This document shows positions 8,089 through 17,583 of a stretch of 64,000 nucleotides of DNA, piece by piece. This DNA comes from an uncultured Spirochaetaceae bacterium. Its GTDB lineage: Bacteria > Spirochaetota > Spirochaetia > Sphaerochaetales > Sphaerochaetaceae. The DNA lies in the NCBI GenBank assembly GCA_944388955.1, contig CALXKJ010000002.1, forward strand, positions 62,001 through 126,000, in the 5' to 3' direction. Positions within the stretch are counted from its first letter, which is position 1, and each line of letters starts with the position of its first letter. Under the pieces are notes generated by a model. That model was not told the DNA's origin and did not search any database. It worked only from the letters and a program-made list of their open reading frames with translations. The position numbers and the translations under genes are program-made.

Positions 8089-9453
8089 TTAGTGCAGTCT
8101 TGGCTTTCGTGTGCCGTAGATATCTCCCTTGAGGTAATAGACAATGAAGAGCGCTGATGTAACAACCCATGAGAATGGATAGGATGTCAGTACGCCTAGT
8201 ATCGTTGGGCTGACAGATGGCACGATGATTATCCAGATTATTCTCAGTACGCATATGCCGAACACTGAGATCAAGGTTGGTACAAGAGATTTGCCAGCAC
8301 CTCTTATCGCACCGGATAGAAGCTCAATTGCGATGTATGTTATGTACCATGGAACGATGAAGCGGAGTATTGATACACCGATTTCAAGAACAGCTGCGTC
8401 TGTCGTGAAGAGCATGAGACCATAGTTGCCTATGAGGAGATAACCTGCCTCGATAGCGAATGTTGAGACAGCTCCCATGATCATTACTGTCCTGACGCCT
8501 TTCCTGGCTCTGTCAATCTTTCCCGCACCATAGTTCTGGCCTACGAATGTCGTTATAGCGATGCCGAATGCATTTATGAACATCCAGAATATCTGGTCAA
8601 GTTTTGACCACGCAGCCCATGCGGCGGCTGTATCTGTACCGAAGCCGTTGATGGAAGCCTGTATGATGAGGTTTGAGATTGTGTACATGATAGACTGTAT
8701 ACCAGCAGGGAAGCCTATCATGAGCATGTGTCTGAGCATTTTCCTCTCGAATGCAATCTTCCTTATGCTGAGCTTCGCCGCGTCTTTCCGCTTCATCAGC
8801 GTTACGAAGATGAGCACTACAGATACTATCTGCGAAATGACTGTCGCTATGGCAGCGCCTTCGACATTCATTCCGAATCCGCCAACGAAAAGGATATCGA
8901 GGACGATATTCGTCAGACAGCTGATGAGAAGGAAGTAGAATGGCGTGCGGCTATCACCCATGGCGCGGAATATAGCAGCTCCCATGTTATATATGACAAT
9001 CGGAATACCGCCAAGGAAGTAGATGTGCATGTATGTGATAGCCAATGGGAGAACATCGTCAGGCGTTCCAATAAGACGTAGGAGCGGGGCTGTGAACACA
9101 TAGCCAACGACTGTGATGATAATCCCTGCCGCGATAGCCAGTGCCATAGCTGTATGTATCGATTCAGATACACTCTTCTCATTCTTCGCCCCGAAGTGCT
9201 GTGATATGACAACAGTCGCTCCTGAAGCCAGTCCTGTGAAGAAACCAATGAGAAGGTTTATCGCGGTACCGGTACCACCACCGACTGCGGCAAGCGCTTC
9301 TTTTCCGAGAAACTGTCCTACAATAATTGCGTCAGCTGTGTTATACAGCTGCTGGAAGAATGTCCCCAGCAGAATAGGGAAGAAGAATGCGAGAAGCTGT
9401 TTCCAGATTGTACCTTCAGTAATACTGTTTTTTTCCAGTGTATCCGTGCTCAC
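8089..9453 (-). CDS. MATE-family multidrug efflux transporter
   Basis: A 454-residue MATE exporter with about 12 membrane helices in two pseudo-repeats. The N-terminal half carries the typical PILLGTFFQQLYNTADAIIV and GKEALAAVGG motifs. Such pumps expel cationic drugs or metabolites using Na+ or H+ gradients. The start is GTG at 9453; there is no ribosome site, but a -10-like TATTCT lies 6 nt upstream, implying a leaderless mRNA. It is the first of three MATE genes in the window, and no regulator adjoins it. Confidence 0.93.
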   Translation of the reverse strand: MSTDTLEKNSITEGTIWKQLLAFFFPILLGTFFQQLYNTADAIIVGQFLGKEALAAVGGGTGTAINLLIGFFTGLASGATVVISQHFGAKNEKSVSESIHTAMALAIAAGIIITVVGYVFTAPLLRLIGTPDDVLPLAITYMHIYFLGGIPIVIYNMGAAIFRAMGDSRTPFYFLLISCLTNIVLDILFVGGFGMNVEGAAIATVISQIVSVVLIFVTLMKRKDAAKLSIRKIAFERKMLRHMLMIGFPAGIQSIMYTISNLIIQASINGFGTDTAAAWAAWSKLDQIFWMFINAFGIAITTFVGQNYGAGKIDRARKGVRTVMIMGAVSTFAIEAGYLLIGNYGLMLFTTDAAVLEIGVSILRFIVPWYITYIAIELLSGAIRGAGKSLVPTLISVFGICVLRIIWIIIVPSVSPTILGVLTSYPFSWVVTSALFIVYYLKGDIYGTRKPRLH

Positions 9454-9488
9454 ATGGCGAGAATAACACGCTATTCTGCTTATGAGAA
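9451..9488 (-). promoter_or_regulatory. leaderless promoter of the first MATE gene
   Basis: On the minus strand TATTCT (plus coordinates 9460-9465) ends 6 nt before the GTG start codon, and TTCTCA lies 17 bp further upstream as a -35. No Shine-Dalgarno sequence is present. The predicted start site falls on or next to the start codon. Confidence 0.5.
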
Positions 9489-9497
9489 GTCTCTATC

Positions 9498-9538
9498 TGA
9501 AAGAAAAAGAGGGAGCATTTCAAGCTCCCGTCTTTCAG
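9498..9538 (-). terminator. intrinsic terminator of the trmL-proC-serS-pncB operon
   Basis: GGGAGC (9511-9516) and GCTCCC (9524-9529) form the inner stem. On the minus strand it is followed by TCTTTTTCTT. An outer CTGAAAG/CTTTCAG pairing (9498-9504, 9532-9538) could extend the structure. It lies just after the pncB stop at 9535. Confidence 0.8.
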
Positions 9539-10992
9539 CTGTTCTCTATCTCGCTTTCCTTCGTTCTCGTCTTCACAAGAAGCTCTGTTTTCAGGTTCCT
9601 CAGCTTCTCAGAAAGTGAAATCTTGTAGATGTGAGGATTGATGAGTCTTTTGTAGGATTTATCGAAAGCAAGGAGCATTTCAGCTGAATCGTGCTGAGTC
9701 TGCTGCAGCGTCCTCTTTTCTGTGATGCGATGGCCATTCTCCATCATCTTTTTCAGCATCGGGCAGAATGACGCGTATCTGTCTTTCTTCATCACGAAGA
9801 AATCCGCAGTGGAGAATGGGTGGTAGAATGTGATGTTCTTTCCTTTCTCTATCACCTCGTCGTTGAGCGTGATGAGATCTGCAAGAGCATTGCCATCCTT
9901 ATCGAAGAATCTGTAAACCTGCTTGATTCCAGGGTTTGTTGTCTTCTCATAGCTGTTGGAGACTTTGAGGCATGGAATCATCGTGCCGCTCTCTTCTTTC
10001 GCTGAAAGCTTATATACGCCATTGAGCGAAGACTGGCTGCCGCCTGTAACGAGGTGAGTCCCGATTCCCCAGCTGTCTATAGGGGCTCCATCGGAGACAA
10101 GGCTTCTTATAATCTCCTCTGTCAGATCATTCGATACGCATATTGTAGCATCTTCGAGTCCCGCTTCATCGAGCTTAGCCCTGATTGCTTTCGTGAGATA
10201 GGAAAGGTCGCCAGAATCGATTCTCACGCCGATTCTCTTTCCTTTCGCTTTCTGCTCCAGTCCGATTTTTATCGCAGCCTCGATTCCTGAGCCGAGCGTG
10301 TCATATGTGTCAATCAGGAGGATGCCGTTGTCTGGATAGATTTCAACGAATTTCCTGAATGCTTCCTCTTCTGTCGGATAACTCATTATCCAGGAGTGCG
10401 CCATTGTGCCTGCAACCGGAATGCCGTATTTCTTTCCGGCGAATGTGTTGCTTGTCGATTTCGTTCCACCGATGAATGAAGCTCTGGATGCGGAGTGCGC
10501 GCCATCTTCTCCCTGAGCTCTTCTGAGACCGAATTCCATGATGTTCCCATGGCCTTTCGTCGCCAGTGTCATCCTTGATGCCTTCGTGGCGATCAATGTC
10601 TGGAAATTGACAGTATTGAGAATCATTGTCTCGACAAGCTGTGCATCCATCAAATCGCTTTCGATTCTGATAAGAGGCTCTCCTGGGAAAGCAGGAGTGC
10701 CTTCCTCAAATGCATATACGTCACCATGAAAGCGATAGCTTCTGAGGTATTCCAGAAAACCATTGTCGAAGATGCCGAGCGATGAGAGGTAATCAATATC
10801 TTCAGATGAGAATGAGAGACCTTCGAGCTTATCTATCAGCTCCTCGATTCCAGTGAAGATAGTATAACCGCCCTGAAATGGATTCGTGCGATAGAACATA
10901 TCAAAGACGGCCTTTGAGTCGTGGTTCTCAAGGTAATAACCTTGCATCATCGTAAGTTCGTAGAAGTCAGTCAGAAGCGCGCTTTTTGGCAT
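9535..10992 (-). CDS. pncB: nicotinate phosphoribosyltransferase
   Basis: A 485-residue type II nicotinate phosphoribosyltransferase. It makes nicotinate mononucleotide from nicotinate and PRPP in NAD salvage. Visible landmarks are the N-terminal LLTDFYELTMMQGYY, EFGLRRAQGEDGA near residues 152-164, GGTKSTSN and the PRPP-region RIDSGDL near residue 259. It is the last gene of a minus-strand operon, 1 bp after serS, and is followed by a strong terminator. Length and motifs are normal. Confidence 0.95.
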   Translation of the reverse strand: MPKSALLTDFYELTMMQGYYLENHDSKAVFDMFYRTNPFQGGYTIFTGIEELIDKLEGLSFSSEDIDYLSSLGIFDNGFLEYLRSYRFHGDVYAFEEGTPAFPGEPLIRIESDLMDAQLVETMILNTVNFQTLIATKASRMTLATKGHGNIMEFGLRRAQGEDGAHSASRASFIGGTKSTSNTFAGKKYGIPVAGTMAHSWIMSYPTEEEAFRKFVEIYPDNGILLIDTYDTLGSGIEAAIKIGLEQKAKGKRIGVRIDSGDLSYLTKAIRAKLDEAGLEDATICVSNDLTEEIIRSLVSDGAPIDSWGIGTHLVTGGSQSSLNGVYKLSAKEESGTMIPCLKVSNSYEKTTNPGIKQVYRFFDKDGNALADLITLNDEVIEKGKNITFYHPFSTADFFVMKKDRYASFCPMLKKMMENGHRITEKRTLQQTQHDSAEMLLAFDKSYKRLINPHIYKISLSEKLRNLKTELLVKTRTKESEIENS

Positions 10993-10993
10993 A

Positions 10994-12271
10994 TTACACC
11001 TTCTCTATTTTATCGAAACCGCAATACGGGACGAGTGCTGGCGGGATGGAAACAGAGCCATCTTCATTCTGATAGTTCTCAAGGATTGCGACAATCGCGC
11101 GGGAAAGCGCCACTGCTGTACCATTGAGCATATGCACGAACTTCGGCTTTCCATCATCGTCGCGATAGCGGATATTAAGCGATCTTGCCTGATAATCAGT
11201 GCAGTTGGATGTTGAGGTCACTTCGCCATATTCGCCATTCTCACCGCGCCCTGGCATCCATGCCTCGATATCGAATTTGCGATAAGCTGGAGCTCCGAGA
11301 TCTCCTGTCGCTGTATCAACAACGCGGTATGGAAGTCCCAGACCCTGGAAAATCTCCTCCTCAATCGAGAGTATTTCCTGATGATAGCTATCGCTTTCCT
11401 CTGGAAGACAGTAGATGAACATCTCAAGCTTCGAGAACTGATGCACCCTGTAAAGACCTTTTGAGTACTGTCCAGCGCCACCGGCTTCGCGGCGGAAGCA
11501 GTGGGAGAGTCCTGTCATCTTTATAGGAAGCTTCTCTTTGGGGATGATCTCTCCTGAGTAATATCCTCCAAGCGTGATCTCAGCAGTTCCTACGAGACAT
11601 GTGCCTGTGCCTTCGATAGTATAGATATTCGATTCAGCTCCTCTTGGATTGAATCCGATTCCATTGAGAATCTCTTCCTTCGCGATATCAGGAGTGATGA
11701 ATGGCGTGAAGCCATGCTTGAGGACGATATCCATCGCATAGCGCTCAAGAGCCATCTGGAGTATGACGCCCTTGTTCTTGATGTAATAGAATTTCTGTCC
11801 TGCCACTTTCGCTCCGTTGTCGAAGTCGAGGATGTCGAGGGATTCTCCAAGCTGGACATGATCTTTTGGCTGGAATGAGAACTTCGTTGGCTCTCCCCAG
11901 AATTTTACAGCAAGGCTGTCCTTGTCTTCTTTTCCGATAGGTGCATCAGGGTGCGCGTAGTTCGGGATAGTCCTTGCTTCCTCCATGAATTTCCTGTCGA
12001 TTTCAGCATATTCAGATTCACATGTGGCAAGCTCTTCCTTGATAGCCTTGCCTTCCTGGATGAGAGCCTGTCTCTCTTCCGGCGTGAGCTTTGCCTTCAT
12101 CTTCTGTGCGTTCTCGTTTCTCTTAGCGCGGAGAGCTTCTGTCTTCTGCATTATCTCAGCTCTCTTTTCCTGATCGGCAGCGATAGCAGCCAGATCGACA
12201 TTCATGTATCTGTTCTGGATGTTTGCCTTTATCTCATCGTAACGTGTCTTCAAATCTTTAAGATCTATCAT
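10994..12271 (-). CDS. serS: seryl-tRNA synthetase
   Basis: A 425-residue class II synthetase that charges tRNA-Ser. An N-terminal coiled-coil arm occupies about residues 25-100. The catalytic core has motif 2 around FRREAGGAGQYSKGLYRVHQ, the TSTSNCTDYQARSLNIRYR segment, and motif 3 near the C-terminus (NGTAVALSRAIVAILENYQ). It starts directly after the proC stop, so it is translated as part of the trmL-proC-serS-pncB operon. Confidence 0.97.
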   Translation of the reverse strand: MIDLKDLKTRYDEIKANIQNRYMNVDLAAIAADQEKRAEIMQKTEALRAKRNENAQKMKAKLTPEERQALIQEGKAIKEELATCESEYAEIDRKFMEEARTIPNYAHPDAPIGKEDKDSLAVKFWGEPTKFSFQPKDHVQLGESLDILDFDNGAKVAGQKFYYIKNKGVILQMALERYAMDIVLKHGFTPFITPDIAKEEILNGIGFNPRGAESNIYTIEGTGTCLVGTAEITLGGYYSGEIIPKEKLPIKMTGLSHCFRREAGGAGQYSKGLYRVHQFSKLEMFIYCLPEESDSYHQEILSIEEEIFQGLGLPYRVVDTATGDLGAPAYRKFDIEAWMPGRGENGEYGEVTSTSNCTDYQARSLNIRYRDDDGKPKFVHMLNGTAVALSRAIVAILENYQNEDGSVSIPPALVPYCGFDKIEKV

Positions 12272-13072
12272 TTATCTCTCTCCATAGCGGGCTTTCTCTT
12301 CAAGTTCTACGCTTTTTCTGGCCGCGCTTTCAACAGCATTTATCACCGCAGAGGCAAAGCCCCTGTCCTGAAGGGCTTTCACGCCCTCGATTGTCGTTCC
12401 CGCAGCTGAGCAGACTTTCGTCTCCAGCTCGATAGCATTCATCCCTGTCTCCTTCTGCAGAGCAGCAGCGCTCTCTGCTGTATCTGATGCTATCCTCAGA
12501 GCTTCAGGGTAGGGGATGCCCTCCTTCACTCCCGCCATAGCCATCTGATGCATCATCTCAAAATAGAAGGCGATTCCAGAGCCGGAGATACCGATGAATG
12601 CAGGAAAAAGCGATTCGGGAAGGAAGTATGCCGAGCCAAAGGATGATGCAATGGAAAACGCGAGATCCCTGGACTCTGTCGATACATTCTCACCAGCTGC
12701 AATCGCTGTAACGGATTTCCCTGACTTGGCTGCTATGTTCGGCATGAATCTGACGACATTGCCAGAGCCGAGATGATCCTCGAGCACCGAGAGCGGTACA
12801 CCTGCCGCAATCGATATCCAGAGCTTCGTCTCCACTTCTCTCAGCATGCTGTAAAGAGATGGCAGAACCTGAGGCTTCACTGCGATGATTATCGCATCGC
12901 TTGAGGATGCCATCTCAACGGAAGAAAGGGCTTTGATTCTTTCATCCTTCTGGCATAGGGTTGTCATCTTCTCTTCCACGCTGTCATATACTTCCGTCTC
13001 ATAACCGGCATTGGAAACTGCGGTTGCGATTGCGGCTCCCATATTTCCCGCACCTATTATGGATATCCTCAT
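12272..13072 (-). CDS. proC: pyrroline-5-carboxylate reductase
   Basis: A 266-residue enzyme for the last step of proline synthesis. The Rossmann motif ISIIGAGNMGAAIA begins at residue 3, and the conserved C-terminal segment KVCSAAGTTIEGVKALQDRGF is present. The start at 13072 is chosen over an upstream in-frame start because it follows AAGGAG, sits one base after the trmL stop and gives the normal N-terminus. Confidence 0.95.
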   Translation of the reverse strand: MRISIIGAGNMGAAIATAVSNAGYETEVYDSVEEKMTTLCQKDERIKALSSVEMASSSDAIIIAVKPQVLPSLYSMLREVETKLWISIAAGVPLSVLEDHLGSGNVVRFMPNIAAKSGKSVTAIAAGENVSTESRDLAFSIASSFGSAYFLPESLFPAFIGISGSGIAFYFEMMHQMAMAGVKEGIPYPEALRIASDTAESAAALQKETGMNAIELETKVCSAAGTTIEGVKALQDRGFASAVINAVESAARKSVELEEKARYGER

Positions 13073-13073
13073 A

Positions 13074-13559
13074 TCATTCTCCTTCCCAGCTTTTCTCGAA
13101 TCCTGGGTATTCTGTCTGTTTATAATACTCATACGCCGCAACTGCAACGCTATTTGAGAGATTGAGGCACCTTACTCCCGATTTCATCGGGATGCGCACA
13201 ATCTGCTCTTTATATGCTGATAGAATTTCATCATCAAAGCCAGTGCTTTCAGGACCGAAGATGAAATAAGTATTCTTCTCTATGCTGTAGTTTATGTCTG
13301 AAAAGACACGGCTTCCTTTCTTCGAGAAGAAGTATACAGGATTTCCATCAGCCTCTTTGAGGAGCTCATCAAGTGTGTCATGGATTCTTATCTCAAGCTT
13401 GTCCCAGTAATCGAGGCCTGCATGTCTTACGGCCTTCTCTGAGATATCAAAGCCCAAGGGACGTATAAGATGGAGAATCGCACCTGTCACGGCACATGTT
13501 CTCGCTATATTCCCCGTGTTCTGCGGAATTTCAGGATGAAAAAGGCAGAGATTGAGCAT
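13074..13559 (-). CDS. trmL: tRNA (cytidine/uridine-2'-O)-methyltransferase, TrmL type
   Basis: A 161-residue SPOUT methyltransferase that 2'-O-methylates the wobble base of certain leucine tRNAs. The fold begins with LCLFHPEIPQNTGNIARTCA. The SAM-knot motifs FIFGPESTGFDDEIL, IPMKSGVRCLNLSNSVAV and YEYYKQ are present. It is the first gene of the operon that continues into proC, serS and pncB. It has no Shine-Dalgarno; a -10-like GATAAC lies 8 nt upstream of the ATG. Confidence 0.93.
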   Translation of the reverse strand: MLNLCLFHPEIPQNTGNIARTCAVTGAILHLIRPLGFDISEKAVRHAGLDYWDKLEIRIHDTLDELLKEADGNPVYFFSKKGSRVFSDINYSIEKNTYFIFGPESTGFDDEILSAYKEQIVRIPMKSGVRCLNLSNSVAVAAYEYYKQTEYPGFEKSWEGE

Positions 13560-13597
13560 GCTGAAAGGTTATCACCATAGAAAAACGGTTGCAACAA
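13557..13597 (-). promoter_or_regulatory. promoter of trmL-proC-serS-pncB, short or absent leader
   Basis: On the minus strand TTGTTG (plus 13592-13597), an 18-bp spacer and GATAAC (13568-13573) precede the ATG by 8 nt. An alternative -35, TTGCAA, overlaps at 13589-13594. No ribosome site is visible. Confidence 0.5.
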
Positions 13598-13598
13598 G

Positions 13599-14762
13599 CT
13601 AGCTCTCCTCGCGCTCCAGATTTCTTGCCCTTACCATCTTTGAGCCCTTGAGAGACATCGCCGCAATCGTCTTCTCGAGTTTTCTTTCCTTCTCTTCCTT
13701 CTCAGAGAAGAAGTCAGGCTGTTCGACATCGCTTCCATCGTAAATCCCCTGAAGCGCTATTCCGATAAGCCTGACGCCGTTGCCGCTGTATTTTGAGCGG
13801 AGCAGGCTTCTTGCTATCTCATAGACATCCGATGATGAATATATAGGCTTTGATGGTGTTGTCTGCACGGAGAGGGTTGTGAAGTCGTTATATCGGAGTT
13901 TGAGTGATACTGAGCGTGGAATCTTTTTCTCCCTGAATGCGCGGAACATCACATCCTGTGCCATTTCCAATAGGTATGTGTCGAGTGCCTCATAGCCATA
14001 GACATCAGGATAGAATGTCCTTTCAGTTGATATTGAGTGCGACTTGGCTGCTCCTTGGTATATTCCTGGATCGATTCCTCTTGATGTGAGATATAGATAA
14101 TTGCCCGTAGACGAGCCGAAAAGCCTTTCAAGCTCCTCCAGGCTGTATTTCCTTAATGTCTCGACGCTGTCGATTCCTCTTTTCCTCAGGCTCTGATATG
14201 TCGAATCCCCGATGCCCCAGAGCTTCCTGAGGCCAAGGCGTGACACGAATTCCTCCTCTCGTCCTGGGGGAACGATTGTGAGCCCGTCAGGCTTCCTGTA
14301 ATCAGAGGCCAGCTTGGCAATGAATCTCGATGACGCGACACCGATAGAGACTGTGAGTCCTGTCTCTTTCCTTATATCCTCCTTGAGTTTCCGCGCCGCT
14401 TTTCCCGGAAGCGGATAGATTCTTTCCATTCCGGTAAGATCCAGAAACGCCTCATCGATGGAGACTTGCAGAAAGCCGGGAGCGAATGATGAGATGATAT
14501 CCATCACACGTCGGCTCATTTCTGAATAGCGATGCATCCGGCCGGGGAGGCATATGGCAGTGGGGCATAGTCGCAGCGCTTCTGTCATCGGCATGGCGCT
14601 GTGAACGCCGTATTTCCGGGCTTCATAGGAGCATGTTGATGCCACATGTCTTGGCCCCGGAGTGCCGATTATTATCGGTTTGCCTTTGTATGAGGGGTTG
14701 TCAAGGATTTCCACTGAAGCGAAGAAAGCATCTAAATCAATATGAAAGAAAACCTGCCCCAT
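13599..14762 (-). CDS. dinB: DNA polymerase IV (Y family)
   Basis: A 387-residue Y-family translesion polymerase. Catalytic acidic residues are seen in FFHIDLDAFFASVE at the N-terminus and in VSIDEAFLDLTG near residue 102. The helix-hairpin-helix region (LWGIGDSTYQSLRKRGI) and a little-finger domain follow. The C-terminus after about 350 is charged, perhaps leading to a clamp-binding tail. It stands alone, divergent from an envelope gene. The ATG has no Shine-Dalgarno but TATACT 7 nt upstream. Confidence 0.95.
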   Translation of the reverse strand: MGQVFFHIDLDAFFASVEILDNPSYKGKPIIIGTPGPRHVASTCSYEARKYGVHSAMPMTEALRLCPTAICLPGRMHRYSEMSRRVMDIISSFAPGFLQVSIDEAFLDLTGMERIYPLPGKAARKLKEDIRKETGLTVSIGVASSRFIAKLASDYRKPDGLTIVPPGREEEFVSRLGLRKLWGIGDSTYQSLRKRGIDSVETLRKYSLEELERLFGSSTGNYLYLTSRGIDPGIYQGAAKSHSISTERTFYPDVYGYEALDTYLLEMAQDVMFRAFREKKIPRSVSLKLRYNDFTTLSVQTTPSKPIYSSSDVYEIARSLLRSKYSGNGVRLIGIALQGIYDGSDVEQPDFFSEKEEKERKLEKTIAAMSLKGSKMVRARNLEREES

Positions 14763-14800
14763 ATAGGGAAGTATAACACAAGCGCTGATTCTGGTATAAT
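14760..14800. promoter_or_regulatory. back-to-back leaderless -10 boxes of dinB and the 14807 gene
   Basis: For dinB (minus), TATACT (plus 14770-14775) ends 7 nt before its ATG. For the divergent gene (plus), a consensus TATAAT (14795-14800) ends 6 nt before its GTG at 14807. Neither start has a ribosome site. Both -35 regions are weak. No SOS box was recognised. Confidence 0.5.
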
Positions 14801-14806
14801 CGTAGT

Positions 14807-15826
14807 GTGAAGCGTGTCATTTCCGTATTAGCGATTCTATCTCTTCTCATTCCTCTTTCAGCGAGGGCTGTCAGCATCAGCAATTCTCTCGATAGTCCTC
14901 TCTATTCGGTCTCGTATTATGGTCGCTTTGCTGATGTCTTTGCCAATCCTGCGGCGCTTCCTCTGATAGAGACGGAGACTGGCCCCTTCGCTGTCTCGAC
15001 AGTATTCTCCGATGACTACGATGCATCGCTTTTCCACTCTCAGCCGCTGTCGATGCTGAATAAGCAGAAGTGGGATCTCTCAGCATCGTTTATCGCAGAC
15101 TATATTGCACTTACCGCATTCTACGGAACTGCATTCGATAAATACTCCGATGATCCTTCGCTCTATGACATCCGCTCATCGCTCCGTATCGAGCTTGATA
15201 TGGCTTATGCCATTCCTCATTTCTCATTCGGTGCGAGGATATCTGGAGGAAACAGCATGATCCGCCAGTCGAAGCGGATTACAGGCTTTTTTGATATCTT
15301 CGCAAATGCCTGGTTCTCGCCTTTCGAAAGGGAATCCGGAAGCGAATCTTTTGATGTCGGAGTCGGCTTTCTTTTCTATATCGGGCCATTCTCTCTGGGC
15401 GCATACACTGGCAAAGTGATTACTCTCGAGGATAATGACATATACCTTGGCTGGGATGCCATAGGTGAGTCCACGACAATATCCGCCTCTTTATCTCGTG
15501 GCCGGTTCACATCAGAAGGTGATCTGGCTCTATTCCGCCCACGGCTGTCATACTCTATAACAGGTTTCACGTCCGATGATGCGTTACGCACTATTGAAGC
15601 CTCAGCAGAGCTGACATTCCAGTTCCTGCCGTCATCATCCGCAACCATAGCTGTGTCATATCTCGAAACAGAGCATTCATTCTTCCTTTATAATGCAGAG
15701 AATGGATACGTCGGTGTTTTCCTGAGAGGGGAGTGGGAAGGGATCTCCGCAACGCTGGGAGTGACATTCTCAGCCGTTGAGCCTTCACATTTCGCGCCAT
15801 ATGTCGGCCTCTCGTTCGTCAGCTGA
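14807..15826 (+). CDS. predicted outer-membrane or periplasmic protein, unknown function
   Basis: A 339-residue exported protein. A signal peptide covers residues 1-22, ending LSARA before VSISNSL. The mature part alternates hydrophobic and polar residues in short stretches rich in aromatics and serine (for example the C-terminal APYVGLSFVS), as in transmembrane beta-barrels. NPAALPL near residue 45 resembles the start of FadL/UPF0164-type spirochaetal outer-membrane proteins, but I cannot assign a family firmly. The 3' end overlaps the histidine-kinase gene tail to tail by 8 bp. The start is a GTG with TATAAT 6 nt upstream. Confidence 0.75.
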   Translation: MKRVISVLAILSLLIPLSARAVSISNSLDSPLYSVSYYGRFADVFANPAALPLIETETGPFAVSTVFSDDYDASLFHSQPLSMLNKQKWDLSASFIADYIALTAFYGTAFDKYSDDPSLYDIRSSLRIELDMAYAIPHFSFGARISGGNSMIRQSKRITGFFDIFANAWFSPFERESGSESFDVGVGFLFYIGPFSLGAYTGKVITLEDNDIYLGWDAIGESTTISASLSRGRFTSEGDLALFRPRLSYSITGFTSDDALRTIEASAELTFQFLPSSSATIAVSYLETEHSFFLYNAENGYVGVFLRGEWEGISATLGVTFSAVEPSHFAPYVGLSFVS

Positions 15827-16874
15827 GCGGTATCGATAGTGTGAACACCGATCCTTCCCCAAGCTTGCTTTCCGCCTTTATCGTTCCGTGATGGATTATC
15901 GCGATATGCCGCACTATCGAGAGGCCTAAGCCGGTTCCGCCTGATTCGCGGCTACGGGCTTTATCAGCGCGGTAAAAGCGCTCGAATATGCGAGGCATGT
16001 CCTCTTCTGATATACCAAAGCCATGGTCGAGGACAATGAATTCAAGCATGTTGTTCTTCACTCTGCTTTTTACAGAGACAGTGCTTCCTTCCGGGGAGTA
16101 GGATATGGCATTGACTACAAGGTTCATCACAGCCTGAACGATAAGCGATTCACTGCATATCGCATTTACGCCCTGAGGCTCGTATGTGACGCTGACGGAG
16201 CGTGACTGGGCTTTGTATTGTGTGTACGCTCTGACTTCCATGAGAATCCTTTCGTCTGATGTAAGCTCCATCGCTTCTGCAATCTCATTCCTGTCGAGGG
16301 ATGTCAGAAGAAGCAGATCCTCGATGATGCGCTGCATATGGCTGCTGTTCTTGAGGATTATCCTGCTGAATGCCCTGACTTCCTCCATTGAAAGCTCCTC
16401 TGACGAGAGCGTCTCCGCAAAACCTGTGATTGCTGTCAGCGGCGTCTTCAGCTCATGGGAGACATTCGATACCAGATCCTGCCTGATTTTATCCAGCCTC
16501 TCGATCTTCGTGATGTCGATGATGGAAATAACAGCATATTTCTCATCGAGCATCTGGATGTTCATACGATACTGCTTCTCCCTGCCTTTTCCTCTGAGGA
16601 CAGCATCATTTCCAGTTGCTTCATGATAGCTCACAAGCCGTATCTGGCGAGACTTGCCATCGAGGAAGACACTGTCAAGAGAGTCTATCAGCTCCCCTGA
16701 TGAGAATACCTCCTCGATACGTTTATTCGAAAGGGGCAAGGCCCATCCAAGAATGTCATCAGCGCTTTTGTTTGAGAGTACAATCCTATGTTTTCTCGTT
16801 ATAACGAGAATGCCTTCTCCAAGCGATTCCAGTATCCTGCGATACCTGTCTCCCCATCCTTTATTCTTCGGCAT
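15819..16874 (-). CDS. phoR: PhoR-type sensor histidine kinase without membrane segments
   Basis: A 351-residue histidine kinase. A PAS domain covers about residues 12-115 (EGILVITRKHRIVLSN). The phospho-acceptor is His140 in SNVSHELKTPLTAITGF. The ATPase domain has the N box MNLVVNAISYSPEG and G boxes DHGFGISEEDMPRIFERFYR and GGTGLGLSIVRHI. There is no membrane helix, so it probably senses inside the cell or through the Pst/PhoU complex. It overlaps the regulator gene by 14 bp. The Pho assignment rests on architecture and on Pho-box-like sites elsewhere in the window. Confidence 0.8.
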   Translation of the reverse strand: MPKNKGWGDRYRRILESLGEGILVITRKHRIVLSNKSADDILGWALPLSNKRIEEVFSSGELIDSLDSVFLDGKSRQIRLVSYHEATGNDAVLRGKGREKQYRMNIQMLDEKYAVISIIDITKIERLDKIRQDLVSNVSHELKTPLTAITGFAETLSSEELSMEEVRAFSRIILKNSSHMQRIIEDLLLLTSLDRNEIAEAMELTSDERILMEVRAYTQYKAQSRSVSVTYEPQGVNAICSESLIVQAVMNLVVNAISYSPEGSTVSVKSRVKNNMLEFIVLDHGFGISEEDMPRIFERFYRADKARSRESGGTGLGLSIVRHIAIIHHGTIKAESKLGEGSVFTLSIPLS

Positions 16875-17538
16875 ATCTGTATCCTATCCCCCAGACTGTC
16901 TTTATATACTGTCCTTTATCGCCGAGCTTCTTGCGTATTGAGGCAATCTGCACATCGACAGAGCGCTCAGTGACAGGGTAGTCTTCGCCCTTTATCGTCT
17001 CGATGATCTCGCTTCTTGATATGACGCGGCCTGTCGCGCGTATGAGGGATGAGAGTGTATCGAATTCCGTCGCTGTGAGGTTTATCTCCTTCCCATCAGA
17101 GAATGCTTTCCTTGTTGATTTCTCGAGTATGAGTCCGCCTTCAGTAGACACCCTGTCATCCTGAGCCATGCCTTCTGAGCGTCTGATTGCCGATTTGACA
17201 CGCGCTATGAGAATCCTTGGTGAGAATGGTTTTGTTATATAGTCATCCGCACCGAGCTCAAGCGCTTTGATGATATCCATCTCATCTGTCATGGCTGATG
17301 TGACGATTACAGGGATGTTTTTCTCAGTTGATTCCGTCCTTATGTGCCTCAGCACTTCGATTCCGGATAGTCCTGGAAGCAGGATATCGAGAAGAACAAG
17401 AGCATAATCCCCGCTATCAACCATTTTTATGGCATCCAGACCGTTATAGGCACAATCTGGAGTGAATCCATGGCTTTTCAGATGGAATGAAATCAATGTG
17501 CTGATATCAGCATCATCTTCCACAACAAGTATTCTCAT
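16861..17538 (-). CDS. phoB: PhoB/OmpR-family response regulator
   Basis: A 225-residue two-domain regulator. The receiver domain has acidic residues EDD at 7-9, phospho-acceptor Asp51 in LVLLDILLPG and the conserved KPF near 103. The C-terminal winged helix ends with the DNA-binding SVDVQIASIRKKLG and VWGIGYRY. It is transcribed with the kinase and probably controls phosphate-starvation genes. Candidate targets in the window are pstS and the 5'-nucleotidase. PhoP, ResD and PhoB relatives look alike, so the name is provisional. Confidence 0.82.
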   Translation of the reverse strand: MRILVVEDDADISTLISFHLKSHGFTPDCAYNGLDAIKMVDSGDYALVLLDILLPGLSGIEVLRHIRTESTEKNIPVIVTSAMTDEMDIIKALELGADDYITKPFSPRILIARVKSAIRRSEGMAQDDRVSTEGGLILEKSTRKAFSDGKEINLTATEFDTLSSLIRATGRVISRSEIIETIKGEDYPVTERSVDVQIASIRKKLGDKGQYIKTVWGIGYRYAEE

Positions 17539-17583
17539 ACAGCGATGCTACTATAATGGAAGCCTTTATGCTATCGTTTCCGT

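Noticed and set aside
14763-14806. SOS (LexA) box between dinB and the divergent gene
   Set aside because: No GAAC-N4-GTTC or CTG-N10-CAG element of convincing quality was found.
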